Shown here: piece by piece, positions 1 to 7,341 of the stretch
Position numbering within the stretch: position 1 is the first letter of the stretch
Layout of the letters: each line of letters starts with the position of its first letter
NCBI GenBank assembly: GCA_002396325.1
Contig: DGXM01000096.1
Span: 1 to 13,284, forward strand
Origin: Treponema sp. UBA4232
Lineage (GTDB): Bacteria > Spirochaetota > Spirochaetia > Treponematales > Treponemataceae
DNA length: 13,284 bases
Reading direction: 5' to 3'
Program-made: the position numbers and the translations under genes
The notes under the pieces: model-generated
What the model was told of the DNA's origin: nothing
The model's input: the letters and a program-made list of their open reading frames with translations, nothing else
The model's database searches: none

Positions 1-603
1 CCGTACTCCGTTGTCCTTTTTGACGAAATTGAAAAGGCTCATCCTGACGTGTTCAATGTGCTGCTTCAGGTGCTTGACGACGGAAGACTTACGGACGGGC
101 AGGGACGGGTGGTTGATTTCAAGAACACCATAATCATCATGACGAGCAATCTTGGTTCCGACTTGATTCTTGAGGCCGCTTCGAATGATGAGACGGATGC
201 CGTGAAAGAAAAAGTCAATGCTCTTTTGAAGCAGACTTTCCGGCCTGAATTCCTGAACCGCATTGACGAAACTGTGATGTTCAACAGGCTTGGAAAAGAG
301 CACATCAAGGCAATCGCTTCCCTTCAGCTTAAAAGGGTGGGAGCCCGTCTTGAAGACAGAAGGATTTCTCTTGTCACTGAGGATTCCGCGCTGGACTTTA
401 TTGCCGAAGAAGGCTACAATCCGTCATTCGGTGCCCGGCCTGTCAAGCGTGCAATACAGACTTATGTTGAGAATCCTCTTGCAGGCATGCTTCTTGCGGG
501 AAAAATTCCCGATGGCTCCGTGGTGAGGGCATCATGGGACGGTAAGTCTTACGATGAGAATGCGTTGACTTATTCGGTCGAGCACCCTGTGAAATCTGCT
601 TGA
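1..603 (+). CDS. clpB: ClpB disaggregase, C-terminal part (5' end outside window)
   Basis: This is the last 200 residues of the AAA+ chaperone ClpB, which threads aggregated proteins through a hexameric ring together with DnaK and rescues them in the cytoplasm. The reading frame is open from base 1, so the gene starts upstream. Visible in order are the Walker B strand of the second ATPase domain (VVLFDEIEKAHPD, from base 13), the typical LLQVLDDGRLTDGQGR segment, sensor 1 (MTSNLGS), the arginine-finger region (RPEFLNRIDE) and sensor 2 (GARPVKRAIQ), followed by the small D2 C-terminal domain. ClpB is preferred to ClpA or ClpC because of the LTDGQGRVVDFKNT stretch and the way the C-terminus ends (ENPLAGMLLAGKIPDGS). 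The TGA stop lies 11 bp before the next start, so the small barrel protein downstream is probably co-transcribed. Confidence 0.96.
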   Translation, partial: PYSVVLFDEIEKAHPDVFNVLLQVLDDGRLTDGQGRVVDFKNTIIIMTSNLGSDLILEAASNDETDAVKEKVNALLKQTFRPEFLNRIDETVMFNRLGKEHIKAIASLQLKRVGARLEDRRISLVTEDSALDFIAEEGYNPSFGARPVKRAIQTYVENPLAGMLLAGKIPDGSVVRASWDGKSYDENALTYSVEHPVKSA

Positions 604-614
604 AGGAAGCTGCA

Positions 615-1088
615 TTGAAAAAAAAGTTTTTGATTTTGGCTCTTGCGCTTTTTTGGGGAAGCCTTCCGGTGTTTTCAAGGACAGGTCTCGGTGTTCAGGG
701 CGGAGTGGGAGTAGGAAATCTTCCGTTTCATGGAGAAGCGGGAATTACCTTTAAGCTTTCCACTGTGCCCGTCACATTCGGACTTGATTATTCTTTCGCA
801 AAGGATTTTCAGGGAATCGGTGTCACTGCCGACTGGTGGGTTGCAAATCCGAAGCTTTTCGGAATGTTCAAATTCTACTACGGGCCGGGATTCGCTTTTC
901 ATTTTTACAATCCGGGAACACAAAATCCGGGAATCTTCGTTGCGGCGAGGGCTGTTCTTGGTGTGAACGTGTTCGTTTCGGATGTGGTGGAATTTTATGC
1001 GCAGCCTGCCGTTGAGGCGGGATACGGCACTTACGGCGGATTTGTGTTCAAGGTTCCCTTGGATGCAGGAGTCAGATTCTGGTTCTGA
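615..1088 (+). CDS. Small secreted outer-membrane beta-barrel-like protein, function unknown
   Basis: Predicted 157-residue exported protein. I chose the TTG at 615 because AAGGAAG (603-609) lies five bases upstream and the start gives a clean signal peptide (MKKKFLILALALFWG...SLPVFS, cleavage near residue 21). An in-frame TTG at 600 would overlap the clpB stop but has no better site. The mature part alternates glycine/aromatic and hydrophobic strands (for example GLGVQGGVGVG, FGLDYSF, FKFYYGPGFAFHFY) and ends in VRFWF, a terminal aromatic residue typical of outer-membrane barrels recognised by the BAM machinery. Length and strand pattern fit an 8-stranded barrel, similar in style to the OmpW-like or DUF3996 proteins of spirochaetes, but family membership is inference. 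It lies directly behind clpB and may share its transcript and heat-shock control. Confidence 0.75.
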   Translation: MKKKFLILALALFWGSLPVFSRTGLGVQGGVGVGNLPFHGEAGITFKLSTVPVTFGLDYSFAKDFQGIGVTADWWVANPKLFGMFKFYYGPGFAFHFYNPGTQNPGIFVAARAVLGVNVFVSDVVEFYAQPAVEAGYGTYGGFVFKVPLDAGVRFWF

Positions 1089-1107
1089 TTGAAGTGTTTT
1101 TGCGGCT

Positions 1108-3117
1108 TTACAAAAGAGAGACCGGATCCACGTCGGACTCGATATAAACGTTTTGCGGGGCGGTGTATCCGTTCAAAAGATTCGAAGCCATTTTCTGAAG
1201 CGCCCCGATGTTTTTTCCGCGAAGAAGAATCTGATGCCTCCAGTTTCCGGCCACAAGTTCAATCGGACATTCGGCAGGTCCCATTATGTCTGTGCCCGGG
1301 ATTTTGTTTTTCCTCAGTATTACGGCGGCTCCCTCTGCGGCTTTTTCTGCGGCTCCGGGCACGGAAGACCGGAATACTAGGCGCAGCATTCTCACGAACG
1401 GCGGAAATCCAAGCACATTTCTCTGTTTGATTTCGTTCGCATAAAAAGTGTCTATGTCCCCTTTGACCGCCAGTGCTATCGGTTCCATGTCGGGGCTGTA
1501 GCTCTGCACAATCACTTCTCCGTCGGGGAAAAATCTTCCTGCACGGCCTGCAACCTGGGTGATAAGTGCGAAGGTGCGTTCGGAGGCCCTGAAATCCGGG
1601 AGATGCAGGGAACTGTCGGCAAGTATCACGCCCACAAGCTTGAGTGCCGGGAAATTGAGTCCCTTTGCGACCATCTGAGTGCCCAGCAGAATCGAGTATT
1701 CCCCTTTTCTGAATGCATCCAGTTTTTCCTGAAGCTCGCCTTTGTGGCTTACGCTGTCTGTGTCCACGCGCAGAATCTTTTCATTCGGGAAAGTTGCTTT
1801 GACTTCGGCTTCTATGTATTCCGTGCCGAATCCTGAATATCCCACATCGAGGGATCCGCATTTCGGACATTGATGCGGCGGTTGTATTGAATATCCGCAG
1901 TAGTGGCATCTGAGTCTGTTTTCCGCTTTGTGATATGTCATTGAGACCGAACAGTTCTTGCATTTCATTTCAAATCCGCAGCTTGAGCAACGGAAAAAAT
2001 GTGTGAATCCCCTGCGGTTCAAAAAAAGTATTATCTGTCTTTTTTCTGCAAGGGCGGCTTTCATCCTTTCTTTCAATTCTCTGGAGAGGCAGTTTTCCTT
2101 GTTCTGTTCAAGGCTCAGATTCACGCTCTTTATTTCAGGCATTGCTCCGCCGGCAAGTCTTTGAGTGAGTGTGTGTCTTTTTATGGTGCCGTTTTCCATT
2201 GCGCTCCAGGCTTCTAGCGAGGGAGTGGCGGAACCCATCACCAGCGGAATTCCAAGGGTTGTGCATCGGTGCATGGCCACTTGTCTTGCGTGGTACCTGG
2301 GGGTGCTTCCGGCTTTGTATGAGGCATCGTGCTCCTCGTCAATCACAATCATTCCCAGATCGGGGACAGGGGCAAAAACTGCGCTTCTGGCTCCAACGAC
2401 TATGCGGGCTTCACGGTGAAGAATACGTCTCCATTCGGAAAGTCTCTGGCTTGGCGTGAGTTCAGAGTGAAGGACTGCGGCTGTGTTTCCGAATCTGCGT
2501 ACAACCGCTTTCACCACCTGGGGAGTGAGTCCTATTTCAGGCACAAGATAAATCACGCCTTTGTTTTTCTCAAGTATTTTTTCCGCCGCACTCAGGAATA
2601 CCTCGGTCTTTCCGCTTCCTGTCTTTCCGTAAAGATAATGGAAAAGGCGTTTTTCGTCTCCGTCAAGAATTCCGTTCACCGCAGCCTGCTGTTCCCCGCT
2701 GAGATTCTTTTTTTCAAAACTGTCTTCCGTGTCCGAAAACGAAAATCCCGAGGCATCGCTTTCCCGTTTTCCTGAAGGAATCATCGCAAACACGGCTTCT
2801 CCTATGGCGGTCAGATAGTAGCGGCTTACCCATTTTGCACTTTCGTACAGTTCCCTCGTAAGAACCGGCTCGGTGTCAACATATTTTGCGGCGGCACGGA
2901 TTTTTTCCTCTCCCACGCTGCAGGTAGGCGGAAGTGTGTCGTACAAGGCCGTGACAATCCCCGTCATCCTGCGGTTTCCGAATCTCACTTCAACGCGGCG
3001 CCCGAAAAGCACGTCTTCGGAGGCGTTTTTGTCTTCTTCGCTGATTTTGAGTGGCTCGTGGTATGTGAATGCCTGGTTCAACGGAAGATTCAGGACAACA
3101 TCGATGTATCTGGACAT
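1108..3117 (-). CDS. priA: Primosomal protein PriA, replication restart helicase
   Basis: A 669-residue superfamily 2 DNA helicase that binds abandoned replication forks and recombination intermediates and reloads the replicative helicase. The N-terminal DNA-binding domain covers roughly residues 1-115. The helicase core has Walker A GKTGSGKT (164-171), the DEEH box (260-263), GSATPS (295-300) and a C-terminal motif QVAGRAGR (521-528). Eight cysteines sit in four CxxC pairs (377/380, 386/389, 404/407, 417/420), the zinc-binding insertion typical of PriA. Length is normal for the family and all key residues are present. The ATG follows the glycosylase stop by two bases, with AGGG inside the end of that gene serving as ribosome site, so translation is probably coupled. 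The 3' end converges with the barrel-protein gene with only 19 bp between stops. Confidence 0.97.
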   Translation of the reverse strand: MSRYIDVVLNLPLNQAFTYHEPLKISEEDKNASEDVLFGRRVEVRFGNRRMTGIVTALYDTLPPTCSVGEEKIRAAAKYVDTEPVLTRELYESAKWVSRYYLTAIGEAVFAMIPSGKRESDASGFSFSDTEDSFEKKNLSGEQQAAVNGILDGDEKRLFHYLYGKTGSGKTEVFLSAAEKILEKNKGVIYLVPEIGLTPQVVKAVVRRFGNTAAVLHSELTPSQRLSEWRRILHREARIVVGARSAVFAPVPDLGMIVIDEEHDASYKAGSTPRYHARQVAMHRCTTLGIPLVMGSATPSLEAWSAMENGTIKRHTLTQRLAGGAMPEIKSVNLSLEQNKENCLSRELKERMKAALAEKRQIILFLNRRGFTHFFRCSSCGFEMKCKNCSVSMTYHKAENRLRCHYCGYSIQPPHQCPKCGSLDVGYSGFGTEYIEAEVKATFPNEKILRVDTDSVSHKGELQEKLDAFRKGEYSILLGTQMVAKGLNFPALKLVGVILADSSLHLPDFRASERTFALITQVAGRAGRFFPDGEVIVQSYSPDMEPIALAVKGDIDTFYANEIKQRNVLGFPPFVRMLRLVFRSSVPGAAEKAAEGAAVILRKNKIPGTDIMGPAECPIELVAGNWRHQILLRGKNIGALQKMASNLLNGYTAPQNVYIESDVDPVSLL

Positions 3118-3119
3118 TT

Positions 3120-3902
3120 TCAGCCCTGTGCTCCGTCGGCGGCGAACGGTTTGTCGTATTCAGGGCAGATTTCCTTCAGTTTCATTCGGAAGGTCTTCAA
3201 ATCCTCCCATGCAGGTCTTTTCAAAGTCTCGTCCCTTAGGAGAGCCGAAGGATGGTAGGTGGCCATAAGCGGTATACCGTTCAAATCGAACATTTTTCCG
3301 CGCAGGGAATTTATTCCTTCCGATGTGTGCAGCAGATTCTGTACGGCGCATCTTCCCATGGCAAGGATTGCTTTCGGTTTCAAGAGATGAATCTGGGCCT
3401 GAAGATATCCTGAACAAGAGTCTGCTTCCTGCGGTTCAGGAGTGCGGTTGTGCGGAGGCCTGCATTTGACTATGTTTGCTATGTAGCAGTTTGAAGATCT
3501 GCTCAGGCTGATTGAGGAAAGCATTTTGTCGAGAAGACAGCCTGCCTTTCCCACGAACGGACGTCCTGTTTTGTCTTCTTCCTCTCCGGGGCCTTCTCCC
3601 ACTACAAGAACCACGGGATTTTCCACGCCTTCACCGCAGACTGTGTTTGTGCGGGATTTTGAAAGTGTGCAGGCATGGCATCGGGCAATTTTCTCTCTTA
3701 AAGCCGCCAGTGTGATTCCTGAGGAAGCATCTTTCTGTTCTACGGTGTTGTCTTTTTCTTCTATCGTTTCTTCCGAGGAAGCAATCCTGTCGTCCTGAAA
3801 CAAGTTTTCATCCATCTCGAATTCCGTGACGCGGTAACCGGCGGCCGCTGAAATTGAAGCCTTGAGGAAATTGTAAATGTTCTTTTTTTCGGTTGCCGTC
3901 AT
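3120..3902 (-). CDS. udg: Family-4 (iron-sulfur) uracil-DNA glycosylase
   Basis: A 260-residue enzyme that removes uracil from DNA after cytosine deamination or dUTP misincorporation, starting base excision repair. The family-4 signature GEGPGEEEDKTGRPFVGKAG is at 102-121, followed by NIVKCRPPHNRTPEPQE (143-159) and the HPSA motif (217-220). Four cysteines at 75, 78, 147 and 163 have exactly the 3/69/16 spacing I recall for the [4Fe-4S] cluster of the thermophilic family-4 enzymes. The first ~65 residues are a low-complexity, acidic extension (rich in E, D, S) not needed for the fold. The ATG at 3902 has AGGA six bases upstream (3909-3912 on the plus strand). It is the first gene of an operon with priA and is preceded by a strong promoter-like sequence and a short leader ORF. 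Confidence 0.95.
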   Translation of the reverse strand: MTATEKKNIYNFLKASISAAAGYRVTEFEMDENLFQDDRIASSEETIEEKDNTVEQKDASSGITLAALREKIARCHACTLSKSRTNTVCGEGVENPVVLVVGEGPGEEEDKTGRPFVGKAGCLLDKMLSSISLSRSSNCYIANIVKCRPPHNRTPEPQEADSCSGYLQAQIHLLKPKAILAMGRCAVQNLLHTSEGINSLRGKMFDLNGIPLMATYHPSALLRDETLKRPAWEDLKTFRMKLKEICPEYDKPFAADGAQG

Positions 3903-3904
3903 AA

Positions 3905-3982
3905 TCAGTCCTGTGTTGAAAAAATGCCGTTGGAAAGTCGTAAAAGCAGCAGACTTTTGCAGCTGGCTCTGGTTAAAATCAT
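3905..3982 (-). CDS. Possible 25-codon leader ORF upstream of the glycosylase
   Basis: An ATG at 3982 with GGGAG six bases upstream (3989-3993 on the plus strand) opens a 25-codon frame that ends in TGA only two bases before the glycosylase ATG. The peptide (starting MILTRASCKSLLLLRLS) resembles no family I know. The arrangement, a good ribosome site, a short frame and a stop almost touching the next start, is what a translationally coupled leader or small membrane peptide would look like, but a frame this short can arise by chance. Inference only. Confidence 0.3.
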   Translation of the reverse strand: MILTRASCKSLLLLRLSNGIFSTQD

Positions 3983-3990
3983 CGTAATCT

Positions 3991-4014
3991 CCCGTTGCGT
4001 TGGACGGGTTCCAA
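3991..4014 (-). promoter_or_regulatory. Mutually exclusive hairpins at the 5' end of the glycosylase-priA mRNA
   Basis: Near the predicted transcript start, two 5-bp stems share bases. One pairs 4010-4014 with 4000-4004 (TTGGA/TCCAA, 5-nt loop). The other pairs 4004-4008 with 3991-3995 (CCCGT/ACGGG, 8-nt loop) and its 3' arm overlaps the GGGAG ribosome site of the 25-codon leader. Both cannot form at once, so the second could hide the leader's ribosome site. The stems are short, and a function is inference. Confidence 0.3.
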
Positions 4015-4023
4015 ATCCGAAAT

Positions 4024-4052
4024 ATTATACACTATACTTGCTTATTCTGCAA
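4024..4052 (-). promoter_or_regulatory. Sigma-70-type promoter for the glycosylase-priA operon
   Basis: Reading the minus strand, TTGCAG (4052-4047) and a perfect TATAAT (4029-4024) are separated by exactly 17 bases. Transcription would start near 4017, giving a leader of about 115 nt before the glycosylase ATG. It overlaps the plus-strand promoter for the Wzi-like gene. Confidence 0.7.
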
Positions 4053-4066
4053 TAATTGTGTACACT
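4038..4066 (+). promoter_or_regulatory. Sigma-70-type promoter for the Wzi-like gene and thiI
   Basis: TTGCTT (4038-4043) and TACACT (4061-4066) are separated by 17 bases, with a start expected near 4073 and about 48 nt of leader before the ATG at 4121. Its -35 region lies inside the spacer of the opposing minus-strand promoter, so the two probably compete for polymerase or share one regulator. Confidence 0.6.
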
Positions 4067-4120
4067 GTGACTTGATATTTTTTGAAACGGCCTTTTCAGC
4101 AGGCTTTCTTGAGGTTCAAA

Positions 4121-6052
4121 ATGAAAACTAAAAAATGTGTTGTCCGTCTGCTTTTTATTCAGATTCTTCTTTTTGCCGCAATAGGCAGGGTTTTCTCTCA
4201 GACTTACATTTCAGTTCCTATTCAGGATGAAGTCTATCTTATTTTGAACAACGCACAGATGAGGGGGCTCTGTCCGTCCCTTCCTGCATACAGGCCGTAC
4301 ACGGAAAAACAGGTTGAGACCGCCATAGACACTCTTCTCTCTCTTGATGACGGGAAGGTGAGTCCAAAAGAAAAGGCGGTGCTTGAGGCTGAGAAAAAAA
4401 GACTTTTTTACAGAAAAACCGGATTCGATTTCCACCGTGCCGCTTATTACATTCACACATCCCCTGACAAAGTGGACATTTCGGCAGACATAGGCGGAAG
4501 ATTCGGAGCTTTCTTTTCTGACGGACTTTACAACACGGGAAACTCTTTCGGCATGGATCTTGTTCCTGCTGTGTATATAAGAGGAAACCTTGGAAGCCAC
4601 GTTTCGTACAATGCCGATGTTTTTGGTGATGTTTCAATGGCTCCGCTTACGTATCTCGGCTCCACTGTAGTCACGAGTCTCCGGGGAGGCACAAGCACGG
4701 CCACTGTGGGAACAGACATCTGGGCACACGAGGCTGAAACAAATCCAAGACCGGCCACAGTGAATGTTTTTGACAACCGTGCATTTCTTCCTTTTTCCTA
4801 TACGAAGATTTGGGACGGCTCCATTTACATGCTTTCCAATATGACGGCTTCGGGGCTTTCCGGCTGGCCTGACGGCGTGGGTTTCGGTTTCGGAATGAAT
4901 GCCGAGATAAACGCATCTTTCCTGAATGACCGCATCTTTTTCCGCTTCGGACGTGTTTACCGCGAGTGGGGCGGTATGGATGACAGTGCAAGTCTTATCC
5001 TGAACAGCAGGGCCCGTCCTTTCCTGAGTCTTGACGGAATTATCACAATCTTCCCGTGGCTCCGCTTTTCATTTATTACCGGAGTCCTCGAAATGCCGAA
5101 TGCCATCTATATTTCAGGCGAAAATCCTTATGTCGAGGCAGCCAGGTATCAGAATGTGTTTTCTTCCGATATGATTGAGCTCGATTTCAAGTATTTCGAT
5201 ATGAGTCTGGGTACATCGGCAATCTGGCCCAAGCGTTTTGAACTCGGGTATCTTTTCCCGCTTTTCAACAAGGTGTTCTATCAGAATAATATCGGAGACT
5301 ATGACAACATCAACCTCTTCCTCAATATGCGCGGAAAGTGGCCGGGAGTCGGAAGCGTCTGGTTCTCCTTCTACCTTGACGAGATAAACGGATTCAGCAA
5401 GGAGGGTGGAATAAGGTCGGGATTGGAAGCATTCACCTGGGATCGTGCAATGTTCGCTTTCCAGGTAGGTGCGAAAGCTGTGGTTCCGTGGATTCCGTTC
5501 ACAAATGTTTCTTTGCGCTACACAAAGATTGAGCCTTACTGTTACACACACCAGATGCTCAAGAATACACCTTGGTTCCCGAGCACGTACATCTCCGAAA
5601 GCTATACAAACAACGGAACTTCCCTGGGATATTATCTTCCTCCGAACTCTGATGAACTTAGAATCAGTTTCGATACCCGTCCCACTCCTTATGTGAATGC
5701 AAATGTGACGTATCAATTCATAAGGCACGGTGCGGATTACGGATCAAGACAGGTTGACGGAAGTTCTCTTTACTCCGAGCTTTCTCCCGATCACCGCGGC
5801 AATATGCGCAGTTATTTCCTTCAGGATGGTGCGTATCAGTGGTTCACAATGCTTTCGGGAGCCGTCAGCTGGAGACTTATGCAGTTCAATGTCCCTGTAA
5901 CACTCAATGCCGGTGCGGGGCTTGTGTATTCATGGTTCACCGATTCGGACGGAAATCTCGGAGAAAAGGGCAGTTACAGCGTCATAAACACCGAAGAGTA
6001 TCCGCAGAGATTCGGAATGGTTTTGTCAGCCGGCGTAAAGATTTTCTATTAA
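4121..6052 (+). CDS. Wzi-like outer-membrane beta-barrel protein
   Basis: Predicted 643-residue exported protein. The ATG at 4121 has GAGG six bases upstream (4111-4114) and starts a good signal peptide (MKTKKCVVRLLFIQILLFAA..., cleavage near residue 26 at VFSQ); a TTG at 4082 is in frame but lacks a ribosome site. After the signal comes a short helical segment (EVYLILNNAQMRGLCPSL, RPYTEKQVETAIDTLL) of the sort that precedes the barrel in capsule-assembly Wzi-type proteins. The rest is rich in aromatic amphipathic strands, includes FELGYLFPLFNKVFYQNN then FSFYLDEINGF, matching the order seen in Wzi-type barrels, and ends in KIFY with a terminal tyrosine. In enteric bacteria Wzi anchors capsule at the surface; the role here is unknown. 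Sixteen bases separate it from thiI, so the two are probably one transcript. Family assignment is from memory of sequence style. Confidence 0.65.
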   Translation: MKTKKCVVRLLFIQILLFAAIGRVFSQTYISVPIQDEVYLILNNAQMRGLCPSLPAYRPYTEKQVETAIDTLLSLDDGKVSPKEKAVLEAEKKRLFYRKTGFDFHRAAYYIHTSPDKVDISADIGGRFGAFFSDGLYNTGNSFGMDLVPAVYIRGNLGSHVSYNADVFGDVSMAPLTYLGSTVVTSLRGGTSTATVGTDIWAHEAETNPRPATVNVFDNRAFLPFSYTKIWDGSIYMLSNMTASGLSGWPDGVGFGFGMNAEINASFLNDRIFFRFGRVYREWGGMDDSASLILNSRARPFLSLDGIITIFPWLRFSFITGVLEMPNAIYISGENPYVEAARYQNVFSSDMIELDFKYFDMSLGTSAIWPKRFELGYLFPLFNKVFYQNNIGDYDNINLFLNMRGKWPGVGSVWFSFYLDEINGFSKEGGIRSGLEAFTWDRAMFAFQVGAKAVVPWIPFTNVSLRYTKIEPYCYTHQMLKNTPWFPSTYISESYTNNGTSLGYYLPPNSDELRISFDTRPTPYVNANVTYQFIRHGADYGSRQVDGSSLYSELSPDHRGNMRSYFLQDGAYQWFTMLSGAVSWRLMQFNVPVTLNAGAGLVYSWFTDSDGNLGEKGSYSVINTEEYPQRFGMVLSAGVKIFY

Positions 6053-6068
6053 AGACAGGGGAACCGGA

Positions 6069-7286
6069 ATGACAGACATTTATGACGAATCCTACACCGA
6101 GCGTTATTTGGGAAAACTCGGCGAACTCACTCTAAAGGGTGGAAACAAAAAGATTTTTGAAAAGCAACTTGTGAACAACACAAGACTTGCCCTTGAAACC
6201 GTGGATGCCCATGTGTATCTCAGAAACGGACGCCTTTACATAAGAGCCACAAAAGAAGCCGCTCCCGCAGTGGAGTATGTCCTGGATCATCTTCTTGGAA
6301 TTACAGGATGGGCAAAAGTGACTGTTACTGAAAAGTCGATCGAGGCAATCACAAAAGCAGTAACGAAACTCGCCCAGGATGCAAAGGACGGAGGAGCACG
6401 CACGTTCAAAGTGGAAGCACGCCGTGAAGACAAATCGTTTCCGTTGAATTCCTATGAAATCTGCGTGGAGTCTGCTGGGGAGGCTTCCGACGGTGGAATC
6501 CTTGAAGTGGATGTGCATAATCCTGATGTGACCATAAATGTCGAGGTGAGGGAGGAAGTGTTTGTCTATTCCTCTCAGCACAGAACCTGCCGTGGACTTC
6601 CTGTCGGTGTGAGCGGAAAGGGCCTTCTTCTTTTGAGCGGAGGTCTGGACAGTCCGGTTGCAGGATACAGGATGATGAGACGCGGAATGAAAGTTGAGTG
6701 CGTTTATTTTCATTCGTATCCATACACTTCGGTTGAAGCCCAGCAGAAAGTGGAAGAGCTTGCCGCCAAAATTGCAGACTACGGTGTTGACACTCATTTG
6801 AACATAATCTCCTTCACTGATGTGCAGATGCAGATAAAGAAAAAATCCCCGGAAGCCTTTGCTACCCTTATGCTCCGTCTGTGCATGATGAAAGCCTCGA
6901 ATCTTCTGTGCGGAAGAATACATGCCGACGCCATAATCACAGGGGAAAGCCTTGGCCAGGTTGCAAGTCAGACCGTGGAAAATCTTGCCGTGACCGAAAG
7001 TTTTGCATCCCTTCCATTGTACAGACCTTTAATCGGACTCGACAAAGAGGAGATTGTGGCCACCGCGAAAGAGATTGACACTTACGGAACCTCGATTCTG
7101 CCGTATGAAGACTGCTGTGTCCTGTTCAGCCCGAAACATCCTGTTCTGCGTGCAGACATTGAAGAGGCCCGCCGCATTTACGAGGGAATGGAAATCGATG
7201 AGCTGATTCAAAAGGCCTTCGACACAAGGGAAATCAAACGGTATTCACTGCGCGGGACCGTCGAAAAAAGATGGGGCTCAAGGTGA
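6069..7286 (+). CDS. thiI: tRNA 4-thiouridine synthase ThiI (no rhodanese domain)
   Basis: A 405-residue enzyme that adenylates U8 of tRNA and inserts sulfur to make 4-thiouridine, a near-UV sensor; in some bacteria it also feeds sulfur to thiamine thiazole synthesis. An N-terminal ferredoxin-like region and THUMP domain cover about residues 1-165, followed by the PP-loop ATP pyrophosphatase domain with SGGLDSP (190-196). PYEDCC (345-350) carries the cysteine region expected near the active site. The protein ends soon after (RYSLRGTVEK), so the C-terminal rhodanese domain of the roughly 480-residue enteric enzyme is absent, as in Bacillus-type ThiI; sulfur is then presumably handed over directly by a cysteine desulfurase, which is not encoded here. 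The ATG has AGGGG (6057-6061) upstream and the gene follows the barrel-protein gene by 16 bp. Confidence 0.95.
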   Translation: MTDIYDESYTERYLGKLGELTLKGGNKKIFEKQLVNNTRLALETVDAHVYLRNGRLYIRATKEAAPAVEYVLDHLLGITGWAKVTVTEKSIEAITKAVTKLAQDAKDGGARTFKVEARREDKSFPLNSYEICVESAGEASDGGILEVDVHNPDVTINVEVREEVFVYSSQHRTCRGLPVGVSGKGLLLLSGGLDSPVAGYRMMRRGMKVECVYFHSYPYTSVEAQQKVEELAAKIADYGVDTHLNIISFTDVQMQIKKKSPEAFATLMLRLCMMKASNLLCGRIHADAIITGESLGQVASQTVENLAVTESFASLPLYRPLIGLDKEEIVATAKEIDTYGTSILPYEDCCVLFSPKHPVLRADIEEARRIYEGMEIDELIQKAFDTREIKRYSLRGTVEKRWGSR

Positions 7287-7341
7287 TTTTTTTCCTCGGT
7301 TGATTTGTGAATGGGGAGTCACCGGAAACTGAAGTTTTTTG

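Noticed and set aside
2329..2775. 148-codon open frame on the plus strand
   Set aside because: Antisense to the helicase core of priA, including the Walker A region; a shadow.
5114..5728. 204-codon open frame on the minus strand
   Set aside because: Antisense to the Wzi-like gene, no signal peptide or motif; explained by codon bias of the real gene.
6132..6923. 263-codon open frame on the minus strand
   Set aside because: Fully antisense to thiI, whose motifs are unmistakable. The translation is rich in His, Cys and Ser and has no family features, as expected of a shadow frame.
7265..7295. A-run and T-run around the thiI stop as a terminator
   Set aside because: Only A-T pairing over a 17-nt loop with no GC stem. 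More likely read-through into the gene at 7342.
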